Below, piece after piece: positions 1 to 11,240 of a stretch of DNA of 64,000 nucleotides. Below the pieces are notes generated by a model. It ran no database searches, had not been told where the DNA came from, and saw only the letters and a list, made by a program, of their open reading frames with translations. A program made the position numbers and the translations under genes. The DNA is from Comamonadaceae bacterium. Lineage in GTDB: Bacteria; Pseudomonadota; Gammaproteobacteria; Burkholderiales; Burkholderiaceae_C. The DNA is taken from positions 1 to 64,000 of the forward strand of contig JAABPX010000004.1 in assembly GCA_011391745.1 (NCBI GenBank), read 5' to 3'. Numbering within the stretch: the stretch's first letter is position 1; every line of letters begins with the position of its first letter.

Positions 1-101
1 CTTGATGCCTACACATCAGAAGATGCAGGCAGCGCTAAGCAGTTGAATTTGTTCACTTTTTAACCGGACACTACTGACTGAACCCATAAGGAGAAACCAA
101 G

Positions 102-1142
102 ATGATGCATGGCGATATTTCGAGCAGCCACGATAGCGTTGGTGTGGCAGTTGTAAATTACAAAATGCCTCGGTTGCATACCAGTGCAGAGGTGCTCGCG
201 AATGCACGCAAGATTTCCGAAATGGTGGTTGGCATGAAGCGTGGGTTACCTGGCTTGGATCTGGTCATCTTCCCTGAATACAGCACTCATGGAATCATGT
301 ACGACCCGGACGAGATGTACGCCACTGCCTCGACCATCCCGGGAGTAGAGACCGAAGTTTTTGCTCAGGCCTGCCGCCAGGCCAAGGTGTGGGGCGTGTT
401 TTCCATCACAGGTGAGCAGCACGAGGAGCATCCGCACAAGGCACCTTACAACACACTCATACTCATGAACGATCAGGGTGAGATCGTGCAGAAGTACCGA
501 AAAATCATGCCGTGGGTGCCTATAGAAGGCTGGTACCCCGGTCATACAACGTACGTAACTGATGGCCCAAAGGGAATGAAAATCAGCCTCATCATTTGCG
601 ACGACGGAAACTATCCTGAAATATGGCGCGACTGCGCCATGAAGGGAGCCGAACTTATCGTACGCTGCCAAGGCTATATGTACCCAGCCAAAGAGCAGCA
701 GGTGCTGATGTCCAAGGCCATGGCCTGGGCCAATAATGTGTATGTGGCCGTGGCCAATGCCTCTGGCTGGGATGGCGTTTACAGTTACTTTGGACACAGC
801 GCACTGGTCGGCTTTGATGGCCGCACGCTGGGCGAATGTGGCGAGGAAGACTATGGTGTGCAATATGCCGCGCTGTCGACCCGGCTCATTCGCGACTTTC
901 GTAAAAACGCCCAAAGTGAAAACCACTTGTTCAAGCTGCTGCACCGCGGCTACACCGGACTCATCAATTCCAACGAAGGCGATAAGGGCATCGCAGCTTG
1001 CCCCTTCGACTTTTACAAAGACTGGGTGAGTGATCCGCAGGCAGTTCAACGTTCGGTTGAAGCAATCACACGAGAGATGGTTGGTACTGAGGAGTGTCCC
1101 ATTGAGGGGATTCCCAATCCTTCGACTGCCCGTCATCGCTGA
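102..1142 (+). CDS. amiE: Aliphatic amidase (nitrilase superfamily)
   Basis: 346 aa ORF; nitrilase-fold motifs ([29 protein letters not shown]) and an overall AmiE-like sequence. Confidence 0.92.
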   Translation: MMHGDISSSHDSVGVAVVNYKMPRLHTSAEVLANARKISEMVVGMKRGLPGLDLVIFPEYSTHGIMYDPDEMYATASTIPGVETEVFAQACRQAKVWGVFSITGEQHEEHPHKAPYNTLILMNDQGEIVQKYRKIMPWVPIEGWYPGHTTYVTDGPKGMKISLIICDDGNYPEIWRDCAMKGAELIVRCQGYMYPAKEQQVLMSKAMAWANNVYVAVANASGWDGVYSYFGHSALVGFDGRTLGECGEEDYGVQYAALSTRLIRDFRKNAQSENHLFKLLHRGYTGLINSNEGDKGIAACPFDFYKDWVSDPQAVQRSVEAITREMVGTEECPIEGIPNPSTARHR

Positions 1143-1325
1143 AATTGTGCATTTTTTGACAAGGATGCCTTTAAACCCTATCGGGCAAACAATTTACTGC
1201 ACCTAAGAATTCCAGGTGCGCACCAAAAGTAAGCGATGCAAGGCTCTTGCACCAATTCGGCCCGTCTGTGGTGGTGCGGTGCACAACAATCGACCGTGAT
1301 GGGACTTGCTTAAGTTCTCAGTAGT

Positions 1326-1341
1326 GGGCACGCGATTTGCT
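1326..1341 (+). promoter_or_regulatory. Putative sigma-54 (-24/-12) promoter upstream of ureA
   Basis: GGGCACGCGATTTGCT matches the TGGCACG-N4-TTGCW consensus with correct GG..GC spacing (GG 1327-1328, GC 1339-1340). Confidence 0.5.
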
Positions 1342-1353
1342 ATATTTTGTGAC

Positions 1354-1656
1354 ATGGAACTGACCCCACGCGAAAAAGACAAGCTGCTGATCTTCACCGC
1401 CGCGCTGCTGGCCGAACGTCGCCGCGCACGCGGCCTCAAATTGAATTACCCCGAGTCGGTCGCCCTGATATCGGCGGCGGTGATGGAAGGCGCTCGCGAC
1501 GGTAAGACCGTGGCGCAACTCATGAGCGAAGGCCGCAGCGTACTCACCCGCGCCGATGTGATGGAGGGCGTTCCCGAGATGATTCCCGACATTCAAGTTG
1601 AAGCCACATTCCCCGATGGCACCAAGCTGGTGACGGTTCACCAGCCGATTGTTTAA
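1354..1656 (+). CDS. ureA: Urease subunit gamma
   Basis: [23 protein letters not shown]...[17 protein letters not shown], classic UreA; the ORF-track start at 1306 is too long. Confidence 0.97.
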   Translation: MELTPREKDKLLIFTAALLAERRRARGLKLNYPESVALISAAVMEGARDGKTVAQLMSEGRSVLTRADVMEGVPEMIPDIQVEATFPDGTKLVTVHQPIV

Positions 1657-1670
1657 ACCAGGACACGCGA

Positions 1671-1826
1671 ATGAAAGCCTTACCGTTGATTATTTTGGGG
1701 GGCCTCACGGCCAGCGCTTGGGCCCACGAAGGCCATGGCCTGTGGGGTGCCCATTGGCACGCCAGCGACACCTTGGGTTTCTTGGCCGTGGTGGTGGGTT
1801 TGGCGGTTTGGTTCTCGCGCAAGTGA
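1671..1826 (+). CDS. Small His-rich putative membrane/secreted protein in the urease operon (51 aa)
   Basis: ORF MKALPLIILGGLTASAWAHEGHGLWGAHWHASDTLGFLAVVVGLAVWFSRK; signal-peptide-like N-terminus, HEGHG/HWH motifs, C-terminal hydrophobic helix; fits the gap between ureA and ureB; below the ORF-track size cutoff. Confidence 0.7.
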   Translation: MKALPLIILGGLTASAWAHEGHGLWGAHWHASDTLGFLAVVVGLAVWFSRK

Positions 1827-1832
1827 GTGTGT

Positions 1833-2144
1833 ATGACGCCCGGTGAATTGTTAATCGACGAGGGCACGTTGCCACTCAACACAGGTCGGCGCACCGCCAC
1901 CTTGGTGGTGGTCAACACCGCCGACCGGCCCATTCAGGTGGGCTCGCACTACCACTTTGCTGAAACCAACGCTGCGCTGGATTTTGACCGCGCGGCGGCG
2001 CGCGGCATGCGCCTGAACATCGCCAGCGGCACCGCGGTGCGCTTCGAGCCCGGGCAACAACGCACGGTGGAGTTGGTTGATTTTGCGGGTGACCGAACGG
2101 TGGTTGGGTTTCGCGGTCTGGTGCAAGGTCATTTGTCACGCTGA
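1833..2144 (+). CDS. ureB: Urease subunit beta
   Basis: [11 protein letters not shown]...[19 protein letters not shown]...[13 protein letters not shown], classic UreB. Confidence 0.97.
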   Translation: MTPGELLIDEGTLPLNTGRRTATLVVVNTADRPIQVGSHYHFAETNAALDFDRAAARGMRLNIASGTAVRFEPGQQRTVELVDFAGDRTVVGFRGLVQGHLSR

Positions 2145-2180
2145 TCCAAATCGTTGCCCGTCTTATAAGAAGATAAACAA

Positions 2181-2846
2181 ATGTTGTCTCTGTTTTTTGC
2201 TGCTTTTGCACTGGGGCTAATCTTCAACGCTGCACCAGGGGCGGTATTTGCTGAAACCATACGACACGGCGTACGAGGTGGTTTCAAGCCTGCCCTTGCA
2301 GTACAACTCGGTTCATTGGTGGGCGACGCGACCTGGGCAATTTTGGGTTTGGCGGGCATAGGGGTGGCCATGCAGTTCGATGCCTTGAGGTGGCCCATCG
2401 GGTTGTTGGGCACCGCTTACCTTTTGTGGCTGTCCTACGACGCTTGGCGCGCAGCGCGTGCTGTGCATCTCATGCAGGGAAACGAAGGCACTCAGTCACG
2501 CCAAGCATGGCGCAGCGGAATGATGCTGTCATTGACCAACCCTCAAAATTTGGCTTACTGGGCCGCCCTAGGCAGTGCCATGGGAGCGGTAGGCGTGGTC
2601 TCGCCTACCGCTCACGATTACGCTGTTTTCTTTACCGGCTTCATGGTGTCCTCCATCGCCTGGAGCTTCTTTTGTGCGGCTGTCGTGGACAGGGTTTTTC
2701 GCCAGGTCGGTGCCTCCTGGGCCCGCTTCACTTATCAACTTTGTGCGGTGGCGTTGCTGGCTTTGGCTTTGAGCAATTTACGCCAACTGATGCAATCAGC
2801 CCCCCAGCTGGTTCAACCGTTGCCCCAGGTTGAGCGCACAGTCTGA
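2181..2846 (+). CDS. LysE/RhtB-family exporter inserted between ureB and ureC
   Basis: 221 aa hydrophobic protein; N-terminal [23 protein letters not shown] and LTNPQN motif typical of the LysE family. Confidence 0.85.
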   Translation: MLSLFFAAFALGLIFNAAPGAVFAETIRHGVRGGFKPALAVQLGSLVGDATWAILGLAGIGVAMQFDALRWPIGLLGTAYLLWLSYDAWRAARAVHLMQGNEGTQSRQAWRSGMMLSLTNPQNLAYWAALGSAMGAVGVVSPTAHDYAVFFTGFMVSSIAWSFFCAAVVDRVFRQVGASWARFTYQLCAVALLALALSNLRQLMQSAPQLVQPLPQVERTV

Positions 2847-2869
2847 GTCCACTTCGGAGATTTTTGAAC

Positions 2870-4588
2870 ATGGCCCACATCGACAAACGCGCTTACGCCG
2901 ACATGTACGGCCCGACCGTGGGCGACCGCGTTCGACTGGCCGACACGGGCTTGATGGTCGAAGTGGAGCAGGACTTCACGCTGCGTGCCGGCGCTTATGG
3001 CGAAGAAGCCAAGTTTGGTGGCGGTAAAACCATTCGCGACGGCATGGCGCAATCGCAACGCACCCGATCGGAGGGCGCGGTGGACACGGTGCTCACCAAC
3101 GCACTCATCATCGAGCACTGGGGCATTGTCAAGGCCGACATTGGTTTGAAAGACGGGCGCATCGTGGCGATCGGCAAAGCCGGCAATCCCGATGTTCAGC
3201 CCGGCGTGGACATCATCATTGGCGCGGGCACCGAGGTCATCAGCTGCGAAGGCCACATCGTCACCGCCGGCGGCATCGATAGCCACATTCACTTCATTTG
3301 CCCGCAACAGGTGGACGAGGCGCTGGCCTCGGGCATCACCACCATGCTCGGTGGCGGCACGGGTCCGGCCACTGGCACCTTTGCCACCACCTGCACCCCG
3401 GGGGCTTGGCACATCGAGCGCATGTTGCAAGCCGCCGATGGTTTGCCCATGAACATTGGCTATTTGGGCAAGGGCAATGTGAGCCGACCCGAGCCCGCGC
3501 GCGAACAAATTGAGGCCGGGGCCATTGGCTTGAAACTCCACGAAGACTGGGGCAGCACACCCAGCGCGATCAGCAACTGTCTCGATGTGGCCGACGCCAC
3601 CGACACCCAAGTGGCCATCCACTCCGACACCCTCAACGAGTCGGGATTTGTTGAAGACACCATCGCGGCCACCAAAGGCCGCACGCTCTGTGCCTTCCAC
3701 ACCGAAGGCGCTGGCGGCGGGCACGCGCCCGACATCATCCGCGTGGTGGGCGAGGCGAATTTCTTGCCCTCCAGCACCAACCCCACCATGCCTTACACCG
3801 TCAACACGCTCGACGAGCATGTGGACATGTTGATGGTCTGCCACCACCTCGACCCGGCCATCCCCGAAGACCTAGCCTTTGCCGAAAGCCGCATTCGCCG
3901 CGAAACCATTGCGGCCGAAGACATCCTGCACGACATGGGCGCCATCAGCATCATGAGCAGCGACAGCCAGGCCATGGGCCGGGTGGGCGAGGTCATCATC
4001 CGCACCTGGCAGACTGCGGACAAGATGAAATCACAACGCGGTGCATTGCCCGAGGACAGCCAGCGAAACGACAACTTCCGCGTCAAGCGCTATATCGCCA
4101 AATACACCATCAACCCGGCGATTGCGCACGGCATTTCGCACATCGTGGGCTCGATTGAGGTGGGCAAATGGGCCGACATTGTGGTGTGGAAACCGGCATT
4201 TTTTGGCGTCAAACCCACGGTGGTGCTCAAGGGCGGCAGCATCGCGCTGGCCGCCATGGGCGACCCCAATGCCTCTATTCCCACGCCGCAGCCGGTGCAC
4301 TACCGGCCACAGTTTGGCGCGCTGGGCAGCGCCTTGGTCAAGGGCAGTCTGAGTTTTGTGTCGCAAGCCGCGCAAGCCGCCGGTGTGGCGCAGCGCTACG
4401 GCCTGCACAAAACCACGGTGGCGGTGCAGGGTTGTCGGCGCATCAATAAAACCGACATGGTGCACAACGCCCATTTGCCGGTGATCGAAGTCGACGCGCA
4501 GCGCTATACCGTGCGTGCCGACGGTGTGCTGTTGACGTGTGAGCCTGCCGTGCACTTGCCCATGGCCCAGCGCTACTTTTTGTTCTGA
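2870..4588 (+). CDS. ureC: Urease subunit alpha
   Basis: [37 protein letters not shown] (carbamylated Lys), MVCHHLD active-site flap. Confidence 0.98.
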   Translation: MAHIDKRAYADMYGPTVGDRVRLADTGLMVEVEQDFTLRAGAYGEEAKFGGGKTIRDGMAQSQRTRSEGAVDTVLTNALIIEHWGIVKADIGLKDGRIVAIGKAGNPDVQPGVDIIIGAGTEVISCEGHIVTAGGIDSHIHFICPQQVDEALASGITTMLGGGTGPATGTFATTCTPGAWHIERMLQAADGLPMNIGYLGKGNVSRPEPAREQIEAGAIGLKLHEDWGSTPSAISNCLDVADATDTQVAIHSDTLNESGFVEDTIAATKGRTLCAFHTEGAGGGHAPDIIRVVGEANFLPSSTNPTMPYTVNTLDEHVDMLMVCHHLDPAIPEDLAFAESRIRRETIAAEDILHDMGAISIMSSDSQAMGRVGEVIIRTWQTADKMKSQRGALPEDSQRNDNFRVKRYIAKYTINPAIAHGISHIVGSIEVGKWADIVVWKPAFFGVKPTVVLKGGSIALAAMGDPNASIPTPQPVHYRPQFGALGSALVKGSLSFVSQAAQAAGVAQRYGLHKTTVAVQGCRRINKTDMVHNAHLPVIEVDAQRYTVRADGVLLTCEPAVHLPMAQRYFLF

Positions 4589-4591
4589 TTT

Positions 4592-5104
4592 ATGTTGATT
4601 GCCAACCGCTGTTTGCCCCAAGGCCAAGGTTTGGCGGCGAGCTTGATCAAGCGCAGTGCGCACCTCACGCTGGACTGGGATACCCGGCAAAAAAGCCGTT
4701 TTGAAAGTGTGGACAGCCAAGGTCGTGTTGTGGCGGTGTTTTTACCCCGGGGCACGGTGGTGCGCGGCGGTGATGTGTTGCTCACACAGTGCAACCAATG
4801 GGTGCGGGTGGAGGCGGCGGCGCAACGGGTGTTTCGCATCACGGCCTGTGCCACCCATGGCAGCGCGTTCGATCTCATGCGAGCCGCTTACCACTTGGGT
4901 AACCGCCACGTGCCCATTGAGCTCCAGCCCGATGCTTTGCAAATTGAGCCCGACCACGTCTTGGCCGAATTGCTGCGCAGTTGGCACATGACCGTCACCG
5001 ACACCTGTGCCCCGTTTGAACCCGAAGGCGGCGCCTACGGCGACAGCGCCATGCTGGGGCACGCGCATGGACATGGCCACGCACACCCGCATGCACATCC
5101 ATGA
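4592..5104 (+). CDS. ureE: Urease accessory protein, Ni metallochaperone with His-rich tail
   Basis: UreE fold sequence and C-terminal [15 protein letters not shown]; located between ureC and ureF. Confidence 0.95.
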   Translation: MLIANRCLPQGQGLAASLIKRSAHLTLDWDTRQKSRFESVDSQGRVVAVFLPRGTVVRGGDVLLTQCNQWVRVEAAAQRVFRITACATHGSAFDLMRAAYHLGNRHVPIELQPDALQIEPDHVLAELLRSWHMTVTDTCAPFEPEGGAYGDSAMLGHAHGHGHAHPHAHP

Positions 5105-5781
5105 ACCCGCCGGACGAAGCCCTGCAGCTGATGTGGTTGGCCTCGCCAGCGCTGCCGATTGGTGCGTTTTCGTATTCCGAGGGCCTTGAAGCGGCCATTG
5201 ACCAAGGTTGGGTCAGCGACGCCGCCAGCGCCACGCAGTGGTTGCTCGATCAGTTGCACCTGAGCCAGTCACGCGGCGACATGGCCCTGATCGCGCAGGC
5301 CATACCCGCTTGGCGGGTCATGGATATAGAGCGTTTGCAAGCCCTCAACCGGTGGGTACTGGCCACCCGAGAGAGCGCCGAAATGCGTTTGCAAACCGAA
5401 CAAATGGGCCGATCTTTGTTGGATTGGTTGCGCAACTTGGAGCGTTTAACGCCAGATCAGCAGGCGTGCGCCCAAGCCATGCCCAGTACCTACCCCGTTA
5501 TCATGGCCTTGGCCTTGGCGCAAACCCTGGCACCGCCCCGAACGGCGTTGCACAGTTACGCCTTTGGTTGGGCCGAAAACATGACCCAAGCCGCACTCAA
5601 AGCGGTACCTTTGGGGCAAAACGCCGGTCAGCGTATGCTGGCGCGCTTGGTGAAAGACATTCCCGTGGCCGTCGATCGAGCCATGGCCACCCAAGACGAA
5701 CAGCGTCAAAACTTCTCTCCCATGTTGGCCATTGCGTCGGCCCAGCACGAAACCCAATACTCACGACTCTTCCGATCATGA
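5101..5781 (+). CDS. ureF: Urease accessory protein UreF
   Basis: [29 protein letters not shown]; 4-nt ATGA overlap with ureE. Confidence 0.96.
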   Translation: MNPPDEALQLMWLASPALPIGAFSYSEGLEAAIDQGWVSDAASATQWLLDQLHLSQSRGDMALIAQAIPAWRVMDIERLQALNRWVLATRESAEMRLQTEQMGRSLLDWLRNLERLTPDQQACAQAMPSTYPVIMALALAQTLAPPRTALHSYAFGWAENMTQAALKAVPLGQNAGQRMLARLVKDIPVAVDRAMATQDEQRQNFSPMLAIASAQHETQYSRLFRS

Positions 5782-6437
5782 ACACCCCCTTGCACCACAT
5801 TGCGAACCGCACCAAACCCTTGCCTCCCTTGCGCGTGGGCATTGGCGGCCCCGTGGGCTCTGGCAAAACCACCCTGCTCGAAATGCTGTGCAAACACATG
5901 CGCGAACGCTGGGACTTGATTGCCATCACCAACGACATCTACACCAAAGAAGACCAGCGCCTGCTCACCGTCAGTGGCGCTTTGCCCGCTGATCGCATCA
6001 TGGGGGTGGAAACGGGGGGCTGCCCACACACCGCCATTCGCGAAGACGCATCCATCAACCTCGAAGCGATTGACCGCATGTTGGCGAGCTTCCCCAACGC
6101 CGATATCGTATTTATTGAAAGCGGCGGTGATAACCTGGCCGCGACCTTCAGCCCCGAACTCAGTGACCTGACCATCTATGTGATTGATGTGGCTGCCGGC
6201 GAAAAAATCCCACGCAAAGGGGGACCTGGCATCACCAAAAGCGATTTGTTTGTCATCAACAAAACCGACTTGGCCCCACACGTGGGCGCCAATTTGGACG
6301 TGATGAAAGCCGACACCGAGCGCATGCGACCCGACCCGCTCAAGCGGCCTTGGGTCATGACCAACCTCAAAACCTTGGCGGGTTTGGAGGTGGTCGTGCG
6401 CTTTATTGAAACTCGCGGATTGTTGTCAGCCCGTTGA
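5778..6437 (+). CDS. ureG: Urease accessory GTPase UreG
   Basis: [21 protein letters not shown]-loop and [17 protein letters not shown]; true start 5778, overlapping the ureF stop (ATGA). Confidence 0.97.
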   Translation: MNTPLHHIANRTKPLPPLRVGIGGPVGSGKTTLLEMLCKHMRERWDLIAITNDIYTKEDQRLLTVSGALPADRIMGVETGGCPHTAIREDASINLEAIDRMLASFPNADIVFIESGGDNLAATFSPELSDLTIYVIDVAAGEKIPRKGGPGITKSDLFVINKTDLAPHVGANLDVMKADTERMRPDPLKRPWVMTNLKTLAGLEVVVRFIETRGLLSAR

Positions 6438-7274
6438 TTCGCGGCGCTTTGCCACCACCGCCGCACCGACAATCATCAAAGCGGCCAGCACCACGCTGAT
6501 GTTGGGCATTTGCCCTTGACTGATCAGCAACACCAGCGTTGACAACAAGGGTGTGAGAAAACTCAACACACCAATCTGTTGGGCGTCCCCTCGTTTGAGC
6601 GCGGCATCCCACAAAAAGAAAGCGCCGCCCAAGGGGCCCAAACCCAGCAGGGCCATGAGCAGCCAGTCTTGATGACTCAGCGTCACGGCTGGCTCCAGCC
6701 AAGCATGGCACAACAAGGACAACACGCCCGAGACGGCGGCAAAGCTGCCGATGGCGGCGGTGGGGAAGTGCGGCACGCGCTGCGTGAGCAAGGAGTAAGT
6801 GGCCCAGACAAAGGCCGAGGCCAAGGCCAGCAGGTAGCCCCAGGCCCAAACCACATCCACGGACTTGCCACGCCCACCCACAATGGCCAACGCCGCGCCC
6901 GCAAAACCCAGCAGGGCCGCAAAGAGGTGGCGGCGCGTGAGTCGTTTGCCCGGCAACAAGCACGGAGCCAACACAACCATGCCCAAAGGCCAAAGGTAGT
7001 TGATCAAATTGGCTTGCACCGGGGGTGCGTGGCGCAAGGCGATGAACAACAAAAAGTGAAAACCAAACAAGCCATACACGCCCAACGCCAGCGTGCTCAG
7101 CGGTACACGCCACTGGCGCCAATCCATGCCCGAGAGCGGAATCGCGATCACACTGCCAACCAACAGCGCCACACCCGTGAGCAAGAACGGCGGCACATGC
7201 GATAAGGACACGCCCAGCGCAGCCAAGCTGGCCCACAAAACAATCGCACTGAGGGCGTAAATGTTGGCACTCAC
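6426..7274 (-). CDS. EamA/DMT-family transporter (YddG-like)
   Basis: 282 aa, ten-helix DMT-like hydrophobic pattern with duplicated EamA domain; overlaps the ureG 3' end by 12 nt (convergent). Confidence 0.85.
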   Translation of the reverse strand: MSANIYALSAIVLWASLAALGVSLSHVPPFLLTGVALLVGSVIAIPLSGMDWRQWRVPLSTLALGVYGLFGFHFLLFIALRHAPPVQANLINYLWPLGMVVLAPCLLPGKRLTRRHLFAALLGFAGAALAIVGGRGKSVDVVWAWGYLLALASAFVWATYSLLTQRVPHFPTAAIGSFAAVSGVLSLLCHAWLEPAVTLSHQDWLLMALLGLGPLGGAFFLWDAALKRGDAQQIGVLSFLTPLLSTLVLLISQGQMPNISVVLAALMIVGAAVVAKRRESTG

Positions 7275-7276
7275 CC

Positions 7277-8242
7277 TTAGACCTTATCGGCCAAGACCTG
7301 ATGGGCTTGTTGGTCGGCGTGGTAACTTGATCGCACCATGGCTCCGACCGCAGCATGGCTAAAACCCATGGCGTAGGCTTGGGTTTCAAACATTTTGAAG
7401 GTGTCGGGGTGGACGTATCGGCGCACCGGTAGGTGGTGCCCGCTGGGTGCGAGGTATTGGCCGATGGTCAGCATGTCGATGCCGTGGGTCCGCATGTCGC
7501 GCATGACATCCAAAATTTCTTCGTCGGTCTCACCCAAGCCCACCATCAAACCGCTTTTGGTCGGGATGTTGGGGAACAGGGCTTTGAACTTCTTGAGCAG
7601 GTTCAGTGAGAACTGGTAGTCCGAGCCGGGGCGCGCTTCTTTGTACAAGCGGGGCACGGTTTCCAAGTTGTGGTTCATCACATCGGGTGGCGCGGCCTTG
7701 AGGATCTCCAAGGCGCGGTCGTCGCGGCCACGGAAGTCGGGCACCAAGACCTCGATCTGCGTGCTTGGGGACATCTCCCGTGTTTTGCGGATGCACTCCA
7801 CAAAATGCCCGGCACCGCCATCGCGCAAGTCGTCGCGGTCCACGCTGGTGATCACCACGTATTGCAACTTGAGCTGGGCAATGGTCTTGGCTAAGTTGTC
7901 CGGCTCGTCCACGTCCAGCGGATCGGGGCGGCCATGGCCCACGTCGCAAAACGGGCAGCGGCGTGTGCACTTGTCGCCCATGATCATGAAGGTGGCCGTG
8001 CCTTTGCCAAAGCATTCGCCGATGTTGGGGCAGCTGGCTTCTTCGCACACCGTGACCAATTTGTTGCTGCGCAAGATGTCTTTGATTTCGTAGAAACGCG
8101 TGCTTGGTGAACCCGCTTTGACGCGGATCCAGTCGGGCTTTTTCAGGGTTTCTGCCGGTACGATTTTGATCGGTATGCGCGAGGTTTTGGCCTGGCTTTT
8201 TTGTTTGGCCGTGGCGTCGTAGGGCTGGTCGGTGGTGCTCAT
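7277..8242 (-). CDS. lipA: Lipoyl synthase
   Basis: Radical SAM motif [25 protein letters not shown] auxiliary FeS motif. Confidence 0.97.
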   Translation of the reverse strand: MSTTDQPYDATAKQKSQAKTSRIPIKIVPAETLKKPDWIRVKAGSPSTRFYEIKDILRSNKLVTVCEEASCPNIGECFGKGTATFMIMGDKCTRRCPFCDVGHGRPDPLDVDEPDNLAKTIAQLKLQYVVITSVDRDDLRDGGAGHFVECIRKTREMSPSTQIEVLVPDFRGRDDRALEILKAAPPDVMNHNLETVPRLYKEARPGSDYQFSLNLLKKFKALFPNIPTKSGLMVGLGETDEEILDVMRDMRTHGIDMLTIGQYLAPSGHHLPVRRYVHPDTFKMFETQAYAMGFSHAAVGAMVRSSYHADQQAHQVLADKV

Positions 8243-8273
8243 GGGCGGTGCCTGCGTGGGTATGGCCGAAACA

Positions 8274-8966
8274 TCAGGGGGCGAGGGTGATGCTGAGCTG
8301 TTGGCTCAGCACCGACGCAACCTCGTCCCAAGCGGCGTTCACCCCGATTGTAGAAAGGTCCATGGTGCGCAGCCCTTGATACCCACACGGGTTGATCCGG
8401 GCAAAGGGTGATAGGTCCATCGCCACGTTGAGTGACAGGCCGTGATAGGTGCAGTGACGGCTGACTTTGATGCCCAGCGCGGCGATCTTGCCCACGCCGG
8501 TGAAGTCGGGTTCGGGTGCTGCGCTGCCGGGCTCGCGCCGCTGGGGGCGTTGCGCCAACATGCCGTGACCAAAAGGGTCGTCCAAGCCCACGTAAATACC
8601 CGGTGCGCCACTCACGCGATGGCCCGTGACGTCCCAATGGCGCAGGGTGCGGATGATGGCTTCTTCGAGCTTGTAGACGTACTCTTTGACGAAGTAGCCC
8701 GCACGCTTGAGGTCGATGAGGGGGTAGGCCACGACTTGTCCGGGGCCGTGGTAGGTCACTTGTCCGCCGCGGTTGGTGGCGAGCACTGGGATGTCGCCCG
8801 GTGCGAGCAGGTGGTCGAGTTGGCCCGCCAAGCCTTGCGTGAACACCGGTGGGTGTTCGCAAACCCACAGGGCATCAGGAGTTTGATCGCTCCGTTGGGC
8901 GGTGAAGTCGGCCATGGCCTGCGCGGTGCTGGCGCAATCCACACGACCTAAGAAACGGATGTCCAT
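8274..8966 (-). CDS. lipB: Octanoyltransferase
   Basis: [40 protein letters not shown]; adjacent to lipA. Confidence 0.95.
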   Translation of the reverse strand: MDIRFLGRVDCASTAQAMADFTAQRSDQTPDALWVCEHPPVFTQGLAGQLDHLLAPGDIPVLATNRGGQVTYHGPGQVVAYPLIDLKRAGYFVKEYVYKLEEAIIRTLRHWDVTGHRVSGAPGIYVGLDDPFGHGMLAQRPQRREPGSAAPEPDFTGVGKIAALGIKVSRHCTYHGLSLNVAMDLSPFARINPCGYQGLRTMDLSTIGVNAAWDEVASVLSQQLSITLAP

Positions 8967-8971
8967 GCGGT

Positions 8972-9256
8972 TTACAGCACGTATTTGACCAAGGGGTGTT
9001 TGGTCAGCGCCCGGTAAACCTCATCGAGTTGCTCGCGGTTGTGCACCTCGATGGACAAGGTCAAGCCCATGTAATTGCCCGCCCGACTTGGGCGTTGCTC
9101 AATGTGCGATTCGTTGAAGCTGTGTTCAAAGCCTTGCGCCAATGCGGTCATGGTGCTGATGAACTCGGCCGTGTTGGCCCCCATCACCTTGATGGGGAAG
9201 CGGCAGGGGTATTGGATGAGCGACTGCTCGGGGGGGATTTCACAAGAAAAGTCCAT
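8972..9256 (-). CDS. ybeD: DUF493/YbeD family protein
   Basis: 94 aa YbeD-like; conserved adjacency to lipB-lipA. Confidence 0.85.
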   Translation of the reverse strand: MDFSCEIPPEQSLIQYPCRFPIKVMGANTAEFISTMTALAQGFEHSFNESHIEQRPSRAGNYMGLTLSIEVHNREQLDEVYRALTKHPLVKYVL

Positions 9257-9278
9257 ATTGGGATTATCCGCTCGGTGC

Positions 9279-9309
9279 TTGACTTTTGATCCGGGTTTCT
9301 ACGTATAAT
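9279..9309 (+). promoter_or_regulatory. Putative sigma-70 promoter of the atp operon
   Basis: TTGACT...TATAAT upstream of atpI; spacer 19 nt (slightly long). Confidence 0.5.
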
Positions 9310-9369
9310 CGCAAGCTTTGCTGGCTTAGGCTTAGCGTCGAACACTTTGTAACTTGGCTGTAATTTGAG

Positions 9370-9900
9370 ATGGACACAATCCCTCACCCGGTGGGTAAGC
9401 CCAACGGCAGTCAGTCGGCCCAGTGGGTCGACACAAGTGATGGTTCAGATGGGGATGTGGGGCCGGAGTTCAAGCCCCTAACCCGTGAAGAAGCCCTTCG
9501 CTGGCGAAGCAATCAACCATCGCTGTCGATGGCTTGGATTCTGGTTTGGCAGTTGGTGTTTGCATTGCTTGCAGCCAGTTTGGCGGCCTTGCTGACAAGG
9601 GATGGGGTGGTGGTGCAGTCCATGCTGTATGGCTGCGCTGCGGTGATGGTGCCTTCGGCCTTGATGGCTTGGGGGGTCACCAGCAGTGCTTTGGCGCGTC
9701 GGGCTTCTGGCGTTGCACAAGCCGCCTTGGTGAATTTTTTTGTTTGGGAAGGCATTAAGCTGGCCCTGGTGGTGATCCTCATGGCTTTGGCCCCGGTGGT
9801 GCTTGGTGCGGTGAATTGGTTGGCCTTGGTGGTCGGCTTGGTGGTGGTTCTTAAGGTGGTTGGGTTGGTGGTTTTTGTTCAATCCAAACGTCGTCGTTGA
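9370..9900 (+). CDS. atpI: ATP synthase subunit I
   Basis: Small membrane protein directly upstream of atpB. Confidence 0.8.
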   Translation: MDTIPHPVGKPNGSQSAQWVDTSDGSDGDVGPEFKPLTREEALRWRSNQPSLSMAWILVWQLVFALLAASLAALLTRDGVVVQSMLYGCAAVMVPSALMAWGVTSSALARRASGVAQAALVNFFVWEGIKLALVVILMALAPVVLGAVNWLALVVGLVVVLKVVGLVVFVQSKRRR

Positions 9901-9922
9901 TTTTAAAATTGGTGTAACAGAC

Positions 9923-10792
9923 ATGGCAGCTGAAGGTGCAACTCTCACCGCGGGTGATTACATTCGCCACCACCTTGTTCATTTGACGAACAAGAAGCAA
10001 GAATCCATTGTGGATTTTTCCGTCATCAATGTGGATTCGGTGGTGGTCAGCAGCCTGTTGGGCTTATTGATGTGCTTTGTGCTCTGGTTGGCGGCACGCA
10101 AAGCCACGGCGGGCGCGCCTGGCCGATTTCAGGCGGCGGTTGAGTTGATGGTCGAGATGGTGGAGAGTCAAGCCAAAGGCGTGATCCACAATGCCAAAAG
10201 TCGCCAATTGATCGCCCCCATGGCCCTGACGGTGTTTGTCTGGATTTTCCTGATGAACTTCATGGACATGCTGCCGGTTGATCTGCTGCCACAAATTTGG
10301 CACAGCGCGGGCCCTGCCATGGGTTTTAAAGATTATTTGCGCGTGGTCCCCACCGCCGACTTATCGACCACCTTGGGTTTGTCTTTTTCTGTTTTGTTGC
10401 TTTGCCTGTTCTACAACATCAAGATCAAAGGCTTGGGCGGCTGGACGCACGAACTGGTGACCGCACCTTTCGGCACCAGCAAGAACCCCTTCTGGGCTTT
10501 GTTGTTGGGCGTGGTCAACTTTCTTATGCAAATGATCGAGTTCGTGGCGAAGACGGTTTCGCACGGTATGCGGTTGTTTGGCAACATGTTCGCGGGTGAA
10601 CTGGTGTTCATGCTGATTGCGTTGCTGGGCGCTTACGGTGCCCTGTCCCTCAGTGGTGGCTTGTTCTTCGTCGGGCACTTGATCGCCGGCACGGTGTGGA
10701 CGCTGTTTCACATCTTGGTCATTACCTTGCAAGCGTTCATTTTCATGATGCTGGCCCTGATTTATCTTGGTCAAGCACATGATGCGCACTGA
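9923..10792 (+). CDS. atpB: F0F1 ATP synthase subunit A
   Basis: AtpB-like sequence (LLGVVNFLMQMIEFVAKTVSHGMRLFGNMFAGELVFMLI); start set to MAAEGATLTAG. Confidence 0.96.
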   Translation: MAAEGATLTAGDYIRHHLVHLTNKKQESIVDFSVINVDSVVVSSLLGLLMCFVLWLAARKATAGAPGRFQAAVELMVEMVESQAKGVIHNAKSRQLIAPMALTVFVWIFLMNFMDMLPVDLLPQIWHSAGPAMGFKDYLRVVPTADLSTTLGLSFSVLLLCLFYNIKIKGLGGWTHELVTAPFGTSKNPFWALLLGVVNFLMQMIEFVAKTVSHGMRLFGNMFAGELVFMLIALLGAYGALSLSGGLFFVGHLIAGTVWTLFHILVITLQAFIFMMLALIYLGQAHDAH

Positions 10793-10805
10793 AGACGCGC
10801 CTTAA

Positions 10806-11114
<309 letters not shown>

Positions 11115-11120
11115 TTGGGT

Positions 11121-11200
11121 TTGCTGCAAGTGCGCGGGTGTGTGGGGTATGGTGGGGCTTAAGCCACTGAACCACGCGCCGCACCTGCGAGCCGCAGCAA
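11121..11200 (+). other. Extended inverted-repeat / stem-loop in the atpE-atpF intercistronic region
   Basis: Outer arms TTGCTGC (11121-11127) / GCAGCAA (11194-11200); inner palindrome GGCTTAAGCC (11156-11165); further GTGC/GCAC pairing between. Confidence 0.55.
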
Positions 11201-11240
11201 TTGAGTCAACACTCTTGTTATCAGACAGAAAGGCGTTGCG

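Noticed and set aside
5035-5104. Histidine-rich tail of UreE as a novel feature
   Set aside because: A His-rich C-terminus is well known for UreE metallochaperones.
5208-5777. Upstream extension of the ureG frame
   Set aside because: Out-of-frame overlap with ureF; the real UreG start is ATG 5778.
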